Shown here: positions 31,464 through 39,426 of the stretch, in pieces | How the letters are laid out: the number at the start of each line of letters is the position of its first letter | Numbering within the stretch: the first letter of the stretch is position 1 | NCBI RefSeq assembly: GCF_001905595.1 | Contig: NZ_LIXI01000013.1 | Span: forward strand, 62,001-126,000 | Source: Streptomyces sp. CB00316 | GTDB taxonomy: Bacteria; Actinomycetota; Actinomycetes; Streptomycetales; Streptomycetaceae | DNA length: 64,000 nucleotides | Direction: 5' to 3' | The notes under the pieces: generated by a model | Databases searched by the model: none | Told to the model about the DNA's origin: nothing | What the model saw: the letters and a program-made list of their open reading frames with translations, nothing else | Program-made: the position numbers and the translations under genes

Positions 31464-32978
31464 ATGAGCAACGGCTTCCAGGTTCAGGACCGCTTCGCGG
31501 AAGGTGCGCAGTACATCGGCGGCAAGCTGCTCCCCGGCACGTCCGGCCGCCACCACCACGTGGTGAACCCCGCGACCGGCGAGAGCGTCCTGCGGTACGA
31601 GCTGGCCGGCACCGAGGACGTGGACGCGGCCGTCGCCGCCGCCCGGGCCGCCTTCCCCGGCTGGTCGGCAGCCACCCCCGGCGAGCGCTCCGAGGCCCTG
31701 CACCGGTTCGCCGCAGTCCTCGCCGAGCAGGCCGACGACTTCGCGTACGCGGAGTCCCTCCAGTGCGGCAAGCCGCTCAAGCTCTCCACCGAGTTCGACG
31801 TCCCCGGCACCGTCGACAACGCCGCCTTCTTCGCGGGCGCCGCCCGCCACCTGGAGGGCAAGGCCGCCGCCGAGTACGACGGCGACCACACCTCGTACGT
31901 ACGGCGCGAGGCGATCGGTGTCGTCGGCTCCATCGCCCCCTGGAACTACCCGCTCCAGATGGCCGCCTGGAAGGTCCTCCCGGCCGTCGCCGCGGGCAAC
32001 ACCATCGTCCTCAAGCCGGCGGAGCTCACCCCGCTGACCTCGTTGATGTTCGCCCAGGCGGCCACCGAGGCGGGCATCCCCGACGGCGTCATCAACATCG
32101 TCACCGGCGCGGGCAAGGAGGCCGGCGAGCACCTCGTCGGCCACCCCGATGTCGTCATGACCTCCTTCACCGGCTCCACGGCCGTCGGCAAGCGGGTCGC
32201 GGAGATCGCCACCGCCACCGTCAAGCGCCTCCACCTGGAGCTCGGCGGCAAGGCCCCCTTCGTGGTCTTCGACGACGCCGACCTGGAGGCCGCCGTCCAC
32301 GGCGCGGTCGCCGGTTCCCTCATCAACACCGGCCAGGACTGCACCGCCGCCACCCGCGCCTACGTCCAGCGCCCCCTCTACGACGCCTTCGTCCGTGACG
32401 TCGCCGCGCTCATGGAGACCGTCCGCCTCGGCGACCCGTTCGACGCGTCCACCGACCTCGGCCCCCTCATCAGCCACGCCCAGCGCGACCGCGTCGCCGC
32501 CTTCGTCGAGCGGGCCCGCGGCTACGCCCAGGTCGTCACCGGCGGCGAGGCCCCCGGCGGCGACCTCGCGGACGGCGCGTACTACCGGCCCACCCTCGTC
32601 GCGGGCGCCGCCCAGGACAGCGAGATCGTCCAGTCGGAGATCTTCGGCCCCGTCCTGGTCGTCCTCCCCTTCGACACCGACGACGAGGGCATCGCGCTGG
32701 CCAACGACACCCCGTACGGACTGGCCGCCTCCGCCTGGACCCGCGACCTGTACCGCGCGAACCGCGCCACCCGCGAGATCCAGGCGGGCTGTGTGTGGGT
32801 GAACGACCACATCCCGATCCTCTCCGAGATGCCGCACGGCGGATACAAGGCCAGCGGCTTCGGCAAGGACATGTCGGTGTACTCCTTCGAGGAGTACACG
32901 CAGGTCAAGCACGTCATGTACGACAACACCGCGGTCGCCCGCAAGGACTGGCACCGCACGATCTTCGGGGACCGATAG
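31464..32978 (+). CDS. Aldehyde dehydrogenase, polyamine catabolism (PuuC/PatD-like)
   Basis: 504-residue aldehyde dehydrogenase. Catalytic Cys293 in INTGQDCTAATRAY and Glu259 in LELGGKAPF are intact. It is closely similar to the ALDH at 23.8 kb, sharing the GQDCTAATR and SEMPHGGYKASGFGKDMSVYSFEEYTQ-type ends. It starts the block that includes potD-like, potABC and a PuuB-like oxidase, so its substrate is probably gamma-glutamyl- or free aminobutyraldehyde. ATG 31464 has GGAGGAG at 31451-31457. The upstream extension overlaps the divergent promoter and is not real. Confidence 0.9.
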   Translation: MSNGFQVQDRFAEGAQYIGGKLLPGTSGRHHHVVNPATGESVLRYELAGTEDVDAAVAAARAAFPGWSAATPGERSEALHRFAAVLAEQADDFAYAESLQCGKPLKLSTEFDVPGTVDNAAFFAGAARHLEGKAAAEYDGDHTSYVRREAIGVVGSIAPWNYPLQMAAWKVLPAVAAGNTIVLKPAELTPLTSLMFAQAATEAGIPDGVINIVTGAGKEAGEHLVGHPDVVMTSFTGSTAVGKRVAEIATATVKRLHLELGGKAPFVVFDDADLEAAVHGAVAGSLINTGQDCTAATRAYVQRPLYDAFVRDVAALMETVRLGDPFDASTDLGPLISHAQRDRVAAFVERARGYAQVVTGGEAPGGDLADGAYYRPTLVAGAAQDSEIVQSEIFGPVLVVLPFDTDDEGIALANDTPYGLAASAWTRDLYRANRATREIQAGCVWVNDHIPILSEMPHGGYKASGFGKDMSVYSFEEYTQVKHVMYDNTAVARKDWHRTIFGDR

Positions 32979-33051
32979 CAGCTGCCGCGCGATCGGGGCC
33001 CGTCCACGAGTACAGGCCCCGGCGGCCTCCCACCCGAAAGGGCAAACACGT

Positions 33052-34299
33052 ATGGAGAGTTACGAGCCCGAGCGCCTCTCGTCCGCCCAGCTGGCGGCCG
33101 TGAAGCGTTCCCTGACCAGCGGCAGGGGAGCCCTCACCCGCCGCTCCCTGCTGCGCGCCTCCGGTATGGGCGCCCTCGCGCTGGGCGGGATAGCCACCCT
33201 CGGCGCCTGCGGCATCCCGCCCGCCGGACGCGCCGAGGGAGCCGCCGCCGCCGACGACCACTCGGAGAAGGAGAAGGAAGTCACCTTCTCCAACTGGACC
33301 GAGTACATGGACGTCAGCGACGACGAGAAGACCCGCCCCACCCTCGCCGCGTTCACCGAACGCACCGGGATCAGGGTCAAGTACACCGAGGACATCAACG
33401 ACAACGTCGAGTTCTTCGGGAAGATCAAACCGCAGCTCGCCGCCGGCCAGAACACCGGGCGCGACCTCATCTGCGTCACCGACTGGCTGGCCGCCCGCAT
33501 CATCCGGCTCGGCTGGGCACAGAAGCTCGACCCCTCGAACCTTCCCCACGCCTTCGCCAACGTCTCCGCCCAGTTCCGCACCCCCGACTGGGATCCCGGC
33601 CGCGCCTACTCCTACCCCTGGACCGGCATCCCCACGGTCATCGCGTACAACGCGAAGGCGACCGGAGGCCGCAAGGTCGACTCGGTCACGCAGCTCCTGG
33701 ACGACCCGAAGCTCAAGGGGCGCGTCTCCTTCCTCTCCGAGATGCGCGACACCGTCGGCATGACCCTCCTCGACCAGGGCAAGGACCCGGGGAAGTTCAC
33801 CGACGCCGACTTCGACGGCGCGATCGGCCGGCTCCAGAAGGCCGTCGACAAGAAGCAGATCCGCCGCTTCACCGGCAACGACTACACCGCCGACCTCAGC
33901 AAGGGCGACATCGCCGCCTGCGTCGGCTGGGCCGGGGACATCATCCAGCTCCAGGCCGACAACCCGGACATCAAGTTCGCGATCCCGGCCGCCGGTTACA
34001 TCACCTCCAGCGACAACCTCCTGGTCCCCGCGCAGGCCCGGCACAAGACCAACGCCGAGAAGCTCATCGACTACTACTACGAGCCGCCGGTCGCCGCCCA
34101 GCTCGCCGCGTACATCAACTACGTCTGCCCGGTCGACGGCGTACGTGACGAACTCGCCAAGATCGACGAGTCGATGGCCTCCAACACCCTGATCCTCCCC
34201 GATAGGGAGATGGCGGCGAAGTCCCGCTCCTTCCGCTCCCTGAGCACGGAGGAAGAGACGGCGTACGAAGAGAAGTTCGCCAAACTCATCGGCGCCTGA
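33052..34299 (+). CDS. Polyamine ABC transporter substrate-binding protein
   Basis: 415-residue PotD-like binding protein. The N-terminal 28 residues are cytoplasmic. LTRRSLLRAS at about 29-38 is a Tat-type motif and the lipobox LGAC gives Cys53, so it is probably a Tat-exported lipoprotein. The mature part resembles the binding protein at 25.4 kb (NWTEYMDVSDDE, INDNVEFFGKIKP, RRFTGNDYTADL, YINYVCPVDGV). It lies between the aldehyde dehydrogenase and potABC genes, so it is the cognate receptor for spermidine or putrescine. Confidence 0.92.
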   Translation: MESYEPERLSSAQLAAVKRSLTSGRGALTRRSLLRASGMGALALGGIATLGACGIPPAGRAEGAAAADDHSEKEKEVTFSNWTEYMDVSDDEKTRPTLAAFTERTGIRVKYTEDINDNVEFFGKIKPQLAAGQNTGRDLICVTDWLAARIIRLGWAQKLDPSNLPHAFANVSAQFRTPDWDPGRAYSYPWTGIPTVIAYNAKATGGRKVDSVTQLLDDPKLKGRVSFLSEMRDTVGMTLLDQGKDPGKFTDADFDGAIGRLQKAVDKKQIRRFTGNDYTADLSKGDIAACVGWAGDIIQLQADNPDIKFAIPAAGYITSSDNLLVPAQARHKTNAEKLIDYYYEPPVAAQLAAYINYVCPVDGVRDELAKIDESMASNTLILPDREMAAKSRSFRSLSTEEETAYEEKFAKLIGA

Positions 34300-34372
34300 C
34301 CAGGCACCTCACCGGTACACCGCCAGGTCACCCCTTCCCCGTACTCCCCCGAACACACTGGGACCGCGACCC

Positions 34373-35527
34373 ATGACACAGCAGCAGCAGACCGCGGGCG
34401 GCGATGTCCGCCTCGTCGGGATCAGCAAGACCTACGGCTCCTTCATTGCCGTACAGCCGCTCGACCTGACCGTCCCCCAGGGCTCCTTCTTCGCCCTGCT
34501 CGGCGCCTCCGGCTGTGGCAAGACCACCACCCTGCGGATGATCGCGGGGCTGGAGGAGGCCACCACCGGCACGGTGCTCCTCGGGGAGAAGGACATAACC
34601 GACCTGCCCCCGTACAAGCGGCCGGTCAACACCGTCTTCCAGAGCTACGCCCTCTTCCCGCACCTGGACATCGCCGAGAACGTCGCCTTCGGGCTGCGCC
34701 GGCGCGGCATCAAGTCGGTGAAGAAGCAGGTCGACGACATGCTGGAGCTGGTCCAGCTCGGCGACTTCGCCCGCCGCAAACCGCACCAGCTCTCCGGTGG
34801 CCAGCAGCAGCGCGTCGCCGTCGCCCGCGCGCTCATCAACCACCCGCAGGTCCTGCTGCTGGACGAGCCGCTCGGCGCCCTCGACCTCAAGCTCCGCCGT
34901 CAGATGCAGCTGGAGCTCAAGCGGATCCAGACCGAGGTCGGTATCACCTTCGTGCACGTCACCCACGACCAGGAGGAGGCCATGACCATGGCCGACACCG
35001 TCGCGGTGATGAACGGAGGCCGAGTCGAGCAGCTCGGCGCCCCGGCCGACCTGTACGAGAACCCGCGCACCACGTTCGTCGCCAACTTCCTCGGCACCTC
35101 CAACCTCATCGAGGGTGAGATCGTCTCCTCCGGCACCGACCTGGTCGTGGCCGCGGGCGGCGGGAAGCTCACCCTGCCCCGCGAGCGGTGTTCGGCCCCC
35201 ACCACCAGCGGCGGCCGGCTCCTCCTCGGTATCCGGCCCGAGAAGATATCCCTGGCCCACGCGGACGACGCGGATGACATCGCCGCGGGCCGCAACCGCG
35301 TCACCGGCCGCATCACCGACTCCAGCTTCATCGGCGTCTCGACGCAGTACGTGGTCGAGAGCCCGGCCGGGACCGCTCTCCAGGTCTACGAGCAGAACGT
35401 CGACAGGCGCGCGGGACTCCTGCCCGGCGCCGAGGTCGTCCTGCACTGGAACCCGGCCCACACCTTCGGCCTCGACGCCGCCCAGGACATCGACGCGGGC
35501 GCCACCAGCGTGGAGGACGCGGAGTGA
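34373..35527 (+). CDS. potA: Polyamine ABC transporter ATP-binding protein (PotA)
   Basis: 384-residue importer ATPase. Walker A GASGCGKT, Q-loop FQSYALFPH, signature LSGGQQQRV, Walker B VLLLDEPLGALD and the H-loop THDQEEAM are intact. A TOBE domain occupies the C-terminal 130 residues (LLLGIRPEKISL). The gene lies 73 bp after the binding-protein gene, and its stop overlaps the potB start by four bases. Confidence 0.93.
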   Translation: MTQQQQTAGGDVRLVGISKTYGSFIAVQPLDLTVPQGSFFALLGASGCGKTTTLRMIAGLEEATTGTVLLGEKDITDLPPYKRPVNTVFQSYALFPHLDIAENVAFGLRRRGIKSVKKQVDDMLELVQLGDFARRKPHQLSGGQQQRVAVARALINHPQVLLLDEPLGALDLKLRRQMQLELKRIQTEVGITFVHVTHDQEEAMTMADTVAVMNGGRVEQLGAPADLYENPRTTFVANFLGTSNLIEGEIVSSGTDLVVAAGGGKLTLPRERCSAPTTSGGRLLLGIRPEKISLAHADDADDIAAGRNRVTGRITDSSFIGVSTQYVVESPAGTALQVYEQNVDRRAGLLPGAEVVLHWNPAHTFGLDAAQDIDAGATSVEDAE

Positions 35528-36465
35528 GCCTCACCGAAGCGCCGCCCGCGCCCCCCGCACAGCCCGAGGAGCCCCGGAAGCTCACGCTCCGCAAGCCCTC
35601 CACCCGTAAACGCCTCATCCCGTACTGGCTGCTGCTCCCCGGGATCCTGTGGCTGCTCGTCTTCTTCGCGCTGCCGCTGGTCTACCAGGCCTCCACCTCC
35701 GTACAGACCGGCTCCCTGGAGCAGGGCTTCGAGGTCACCTGGCACTTCCAGACGTACGTGGACGCGCTGCGCGACTACTACCCGCAGTTCATCCGGTCCC
35801 TGCTGTACGCGGGCACCGCCACGATCCTCTGCCTGCTGCTCGGCTACCCGCTCGCCTACCTCATCGCCTTCAAGGCGGGCCGCTGGCGCAACCTGGTGCT
35901 GGTGCTGGTCATCGCCCCGTTCTTCACCAGCTTCCTCATCCGTACGCTGGCGTGGAAGACGATCCTCGCCGACGGCGGCGCGGTCGTGGAGGTGCTCAAC
36001 ACCCTGCACGTCCTGGACGTCACCAGCTGGCTCGGCTGGACCGAGTCCAACCGGGTCCTCGCCACCCCGATGGCCGTCGTCTGCGGTCTGACGTACAACT
36101 TCCTGCCGTTCATGATCCTGCCGCTCTACACCTCGCTGGAGCGGATCGACGGCCGGCTGCACGAGGCGGCGGGCGACCTCTACGCCACCCCCGCCACCAC
36201 CTTCCGCAAGGTGACGTTCCCGCTCTCCATGCCGGGCGTCGTCTCCGGCACCCTGCTGACCTTCATCCCGGCCAGCGGTGACTACGTCAACGCCGAGCTG
36301 CTGGGCTCCACCGACACCAAGATGGTCGGCAGCGTCATCCAGAGCCAGTTCCTGCGGGTCCTGGACTATCCCACGGCCGCCGCGCTCTCGTTCATCCTCA
36401 TGGCGATCGTCCTGCTGATGGTCACCTTCTACATCCGCCGCTCCGGGACGGAGGACCTGGTCTGA
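35524..36465 (+). CDS. potB: Polyamine ABC transporter permease (PotB)
   Basis: 313-residue permease with about six membrane segments and the EAA-type loop HEAAGDLYATPATTFRKVTFPL. The first 38 residues are a Pro-rich cytoplasmic extension. GTG 35524 overlaps potA by four bases; TGATG overlaps potC by one. It pairs with PotC to form the inner-membrane channel for polyamines. Confidence 0.92.
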   Translation: MSLTEAPPAPPAQPEEPRKLTLRKPSTRKRLIPYWLLLPGILWLLVFFALPLVYQASTSVQTGSLEQGFEVTWHFQTYVDALRDYYPQFIRSLLYAGTATILCLLLGYPLAYLIAFKAGRWRNLVLVLVIAPFFTSFLIRTLAWKTILADGGAVVEVLNTLHVLDVTSWLGWTESNRVLATPMAVVCGLTYNFLPFMILPLYTSLERIDGRLHEAAGDLYATPATTFRKVTFPLSMPGVVSGTLLTFIPASGDYVNAELLGSTDTKMVGSVIQSQFLRVLDYPTAAALSFILMAIVLLMVTFYIRRSGTEDLV

Positions 36466-37268
36466 TGCCCCTACTGCGCTGGATACGCCGGAACCTGATA
36501 GTCATCGCGGGTCTGCTGACCCTCGCGTACATGATCCTGCCGAACATCGTCGTGATGGTGTTCTCGTTCAACAAGCCCAATGGGCGCTTCAACTACGCGT
36601 GGCAGCGGTTCTCGCTGGACGCCTGGAAGGATCCCTGCGGTGTCGCCGACCTCTGCGGATCCCTTTCGCTCTCGCTCCAGATCGCGTTCTGGGCGACGCT
36701 CGGAGCCACCGCGCTCGGCACGGCCGTCGCCTTCGCGCTGGTCCGCTACCGGTTCCGGGCGCGCGGCGCGATCAGCTCGCTGATCTTCCTGCCGATGGCG
36801 ATGCCCGAGGTCGTCATGGCCGCGTCGCTGCTCACGCTCTTCCTGAACATGGGCGCCCAGCTCGGCTTCTGGACCGTGCTGATCGCGCACATCATGTTCT
36901 GCCTCAGCTTCGTGGTGACGGCCGTCAAGGCGCGCGTGATGTCGATGGACCCGAGACTGGAGGAAGCCGCCCGTGACCTTTACGCGGGCCCCGTGCAGAC
37001 ATTCGTACGGGTGACCCTTCCCATCGCGGCCCCCGGAATCGCGGCGGGAGCGCTGCTCGCCTTCGCGCTCTCGTTCGACGATTTCATCATCACGAATTTC
37101 AACGCGGGCTCCACCGTCACCTTCCCCATGTTCGTCTGGGGATCGGCGCAGCGCGGCACGCCCGTGCAGATCAACGTCATCGGCACCGCCATGTTCATCA
37201 TTGCGGTAACGATGGTTCTCGTCGGCCAGCTCATCGCGAGCCGACGGAAGAGCAACGCTCGAACCTGA
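36465..37268 (+). CDS. potC: Polyamine ABC transporter permease (PotC)
   Basis: 267-residue permease with about six membrane segments. The EAA loop is EEAARDLYAGPVQTFVRVTLPI, followed by the characteristic FALSFDDFIITNF of the PotC/PotI group. ATG 36465 overlaps the potB stop by one base. The FAD oxidase gene starts 24 bp later, making import and oxidation part of one transcript. Confidence 0.92.
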   Translation: MPLLRWIRRNLIVIAGLLTLAYMILPNIVVMVFSFNKPNGRFNYAWQRFSLDAWKDPCGVADLCGSLSLSLQIAFWATLGATALGTAVAFALVRYRFRARGAISSLIFLPMAMPEVVMAASLLTLFLNMGAQLGFWTVLIAHIMFCLSFVVTAVKARVMSMDPRLEEAARDLYAGPVQTFVRVTLPIAAPGIAAGALLAFALSFDDFIITNFNAGSTVTFPMFVWGSAQRGTPVQINVIGTAMFIIAVTMVLVGQLIASRRKSNART

Positions 37269-37291
37269 AAGTCCTGAAGGAGTTGGAAACC

Positions 37292-38707
37292 ATGGCCCCA
37301 GCTGCCATGAGTATCGCTGCCCAATCACTCTCCGGCGCCAAGCCGGTCTCCTACTGGCTGGACGACCCGGCCAAACCCGACGCGCTCCCCGCCCTGACGG
37401 GCGACGAGCACGCCGACCTCCTGGTCATCGGCGGCGGCTACAGCGGACTGTGGACCGCGCTCATCGCCAAGGAGCGCGACCCCGGCCGGGACGTCGTCCT
37501 CATCGAGGGGCACGAGGTGGGCTGGGCCGCCTCGGGCCGCAACGGCGGCTTCTGCGCCGCCTCCCTCACCCACGGCCTGGCCAACGGCGTGGAGCGGTGG
37601 CCGGACGAGATCGCGAAGCTGGAGGAGCTGGGGGAGCGGAACCTCGACGCCATCGAGGCCGCCGTCGCCCGCTACAAGATCGACTGCGAGTTCGAGCGGA
37701 CCGGTGAGATCGATGTCGCCACCGAGCCCCACCAGCTCGAAGAGCTGCGGGAATGGCACGAGGAGCTCGTGAAGCTCGGCATCACGGGCGTGGACTTCCT
37801 GGACCGCGACGCCCTGCGCGCCGAGGTCGACTCGCCCACCTTCCTCGGCGGCCTCTGGGACCGGAACGGCGTCGCGATGCTGCACCCGGCCAAGCTCGCC
37901 TGGGGCCTGAAGCGAGCCTGCCGGGAGCTGGGCGTACGGATCTACGAGCACACCCGGGGCCTCGACCTCGTGCGCTCCGGCCAGGGGATGGCTGTGCGTA
38001 CGCCGTACGGCCGGGTCTTCGCCCGCCGGGTCGCGCTCGGCACCAACATCTTTCCGTCGCTCGTGAAGCGGGTCCGCCCGTACACCGTGCCGGTCTACGA
38101 CTACGCGCTGATGACCGAACCGCTCACCCCCCAGCAACTGGATTCCATCGGCTGGAAGGGGCGCCAGGGACTCGGAGACAGCGCAAACCAGTTCCATTAC
38201 TTCCGGCTTTCCTCGGACAACCGGATCCTGTGGGGCGGATACGACGCGATCTATCCGTACGGGGGCCGCCTCAGCGCCGATCTGGACCAGCGACCGGAGA
38301 CGTTCCTTAAACTCGCGGAGCAGTTCTTCGACTGTTTTCCGCAGCTTTCCGGACTGAATTTCTCACACGCCTGGGGCGGCGCGATCGACACCTGTTCCCG
38401 CTTCACGGCCTTTTTCGGGACGGCCCATCAGGGACGGGTCGCGTACGCCGCCGGATATACGGGTCTCGGCGTCGGATCGACGCGTTTCGGGGCGGATGTG
38501 ATGCTGGATCTCCTCGCCGGCGAGGAGACCGAGCGGACCCGCCTGGACATGGTCCGCTCGAAGCCGATGCCGTTCCCACCGGAGCCGTTCGCCTGGGCCG
38601 GCATCGAGATCACCAAGCGGTCCCTCGCCCGCGCCGATGTCAACGGCGGACACCGCAATCTGTGGCTGAGGACCATGGACAAGCTGGGGCTGGGCTTCGA
38701 CAGCTGA
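37292..38707 (+). CDS. FAD-dependent oxidoreductase, PuuB-like
   Basis: 471-residue FAD-dependent DAO-family oxidase. The N-terminal dinucleotide motif LLVIGGGYSGLWTALIAKER is followed by GHEVGWAASGRNGGFCAASL and, near the C-terminus, YAAGYTGLGVGSTRFGADVMLD. It resembles gamma-glutamylputrescine oxidase PuuB and related amine oxidases; in that route the product is oxidised by an aldehyde dehydrogenase such as the gene at 31.5 kb. ATG 37292 has AAGGAG at 37277-37282. It is the last gene of the polyamine operon. A gamma-glutamyl-polyamine synthetase is not in the window. Confidence 0.85.
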   Translation: MAPAAMSIAAQSLSGAKPVSYWLDDPAKPDALPALTGDEHADLLVIGGGYSGLWTALIAKERDPGRDVVLIEGHEVGWAASGRNGGFCAASLTHGLANGVERWPDEIAKLEELGERNLDAIEAAVARYKIDCEFERTGEIDVATEPHQLEELREWHEELVKLGITGVDFLDRDALRAEVDSPTFLGGLWDRNGVAMLHPAKLAWGLKRACRELGVRIYEHTRGLDLVRSGQGMAVRTPYGRVFARRVALGTNIFPSLVKRVRPYTVPVYDYALMTEPLTPQQLDSIGWKGRQGLGDSANQFHYFRLSSDNRILWGGYDAIYPYGGRLSADLDQRPETFLKLAEQFFDCFPQLSGLNFSHAWGGAIDTCSRFTAFFGTAHQGRVAYAAGYTGLGVGSTRFGADVMLDLLAGEETERTRLDMVRSKPMPFPPEPFAWAGIEITKRSLARADVNGGHRNLWLRTMDKLGLGFDS

Positions 38708-38798
38708 CACCCCGTCCAACAGTGTGACCCACTTCACTGCCGACGAGTGGCCCCAACCCGCGTCATAGTTCGCGTCCGACGCTCTCTCCTCCGTGTAC

Positions 38799-38822
38799 GC
38801 ACCGGCAGGACCCTGCCGGTGC
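38799..38822 (+). promoter_or_regulatory. Strong hairpin just upstream of the hypothetical gene at 38.8 kb
   Basis: GCACCGGCAGG at 38799-38809 pairs with CCTGCCGGTGC at 38812-38822, nearly loop-free. It lies about 23 bp before ATG 38845 and 90 bp after the oxidoreductase stop. It may end the polyamine operon or be a 5' UTR hairpin; CATAGT near 38764 is a possible -10 box. Confidence 0.5.
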
Positions 38823-38844
38823 TCACGTCAACGGGAGGCTGGTC

Positions 38845-39309
38845 ATGACTGGCTCGGAGACCAGGGCCGCGGTCGAGTGGCTCACATCGGTGGCACCGGA
38901 TCCGGGTGCCTGTCGGTGGGAGTGGGAGCGGAACCCGCAGGGGATCGCGCTCCTTCCCGCCGGCGAGTGCTGGGACGTGCTGATCCTGCCGGGGGAGCTG
39001 GGATGTCCGACGCTGGACGTGCTCACCCGCCTCATCGACCGGCCCGGTCCGGTCCTCGCCGACTTCGGCGGGTCCCGCATGGGCTTCTTCGTCCCGCCGG
39101 GCACCGCGTCGCGCTGGCTCGGTACCGGCGTCCGGGGCGCGGGCCCCGGCACCTGGATCGTCGTTCCCCACCCCGGCCGGGCGGCCGGGGGAGTGAGGTG
39201 GCTGATCCCGCCGGACGGCTCGGGGACCCTCACGGACGCGGCGCTGCTGGAGCTGGCGATGCACGAGGCGGCCGGAGCCGCGGCCCAGGGCGACCGCGAA
39301 GGAGGGTGA
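38845..39309 (+). CDS. Hypothetical protein
   Basis: 154-residue soluble protein with no signal peptide or membrane segment. It starts MTGSETRAAVEWLTSVAPDP and contains LPAGECWDVLILPGELG and GGVRWLIPPDGSGTLTDAALLELAM. The second half recalls small actinomycete proteins related to Prim-pol-like N-terminal domains, but I cannot assign it. GGGAGG at 38833-38838 is six bases before ATG 38845. Codon use matches its neighbours. It lies between the polyamine operon and the chitinase gene. Confidence 0.7.
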   Translation: MTGSETRAAVEWLTSVAPDPGACRWEWERNPQGIALLPAGECWDVLILPGELGCPTLDVLTRLIDRPGPVLADFGGSRMGFFVPPGTASRWLGTGVRGAGPGTWIVVPHPGRAAGGVRWLIPPDGSGTLTDAALLELAMHEAAGAAAQGDREGG

Positions 39310-39355
39310 CCCCCAGCTCGGAGGCTGTCAGGGGGTGACCTCCCCGCCAGAGGTC

Positions 39356-39384
39356 TTGACAACCTGATTGGTCTGGACCATGTT
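39356..39384 (+). promoter_or_regulatory. Chitinase promoter with DasR responsive element
   Basis: TTGACA at 39356-39361 and CATGTT at 39379-39384 are -35 and -10 boxes 17 bp apart. Overlapping the -10 is TGGTCTGGACCA at 39369-39380, a near-perfect match to the DasR responsive element of the N-acetylglucosamine regulon (core TGGTCTAGACCA). DasR should repress the gene until glucosamine phosphates release it. Confidence 0.85.
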
Positions 39385-39426
39385 GTGCGCACGCCACACC
39401 CAATTCCCCCCTGCACGGAGGCTGTT

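Noticed and set aside
39385..39426. Longer chitinase start at GTG 39385
   Set aside because: It lies at the -10 box of the chitinase promoter, upstream of the expected transcription start; GTG 39427 has a GGAGG ribosome site.
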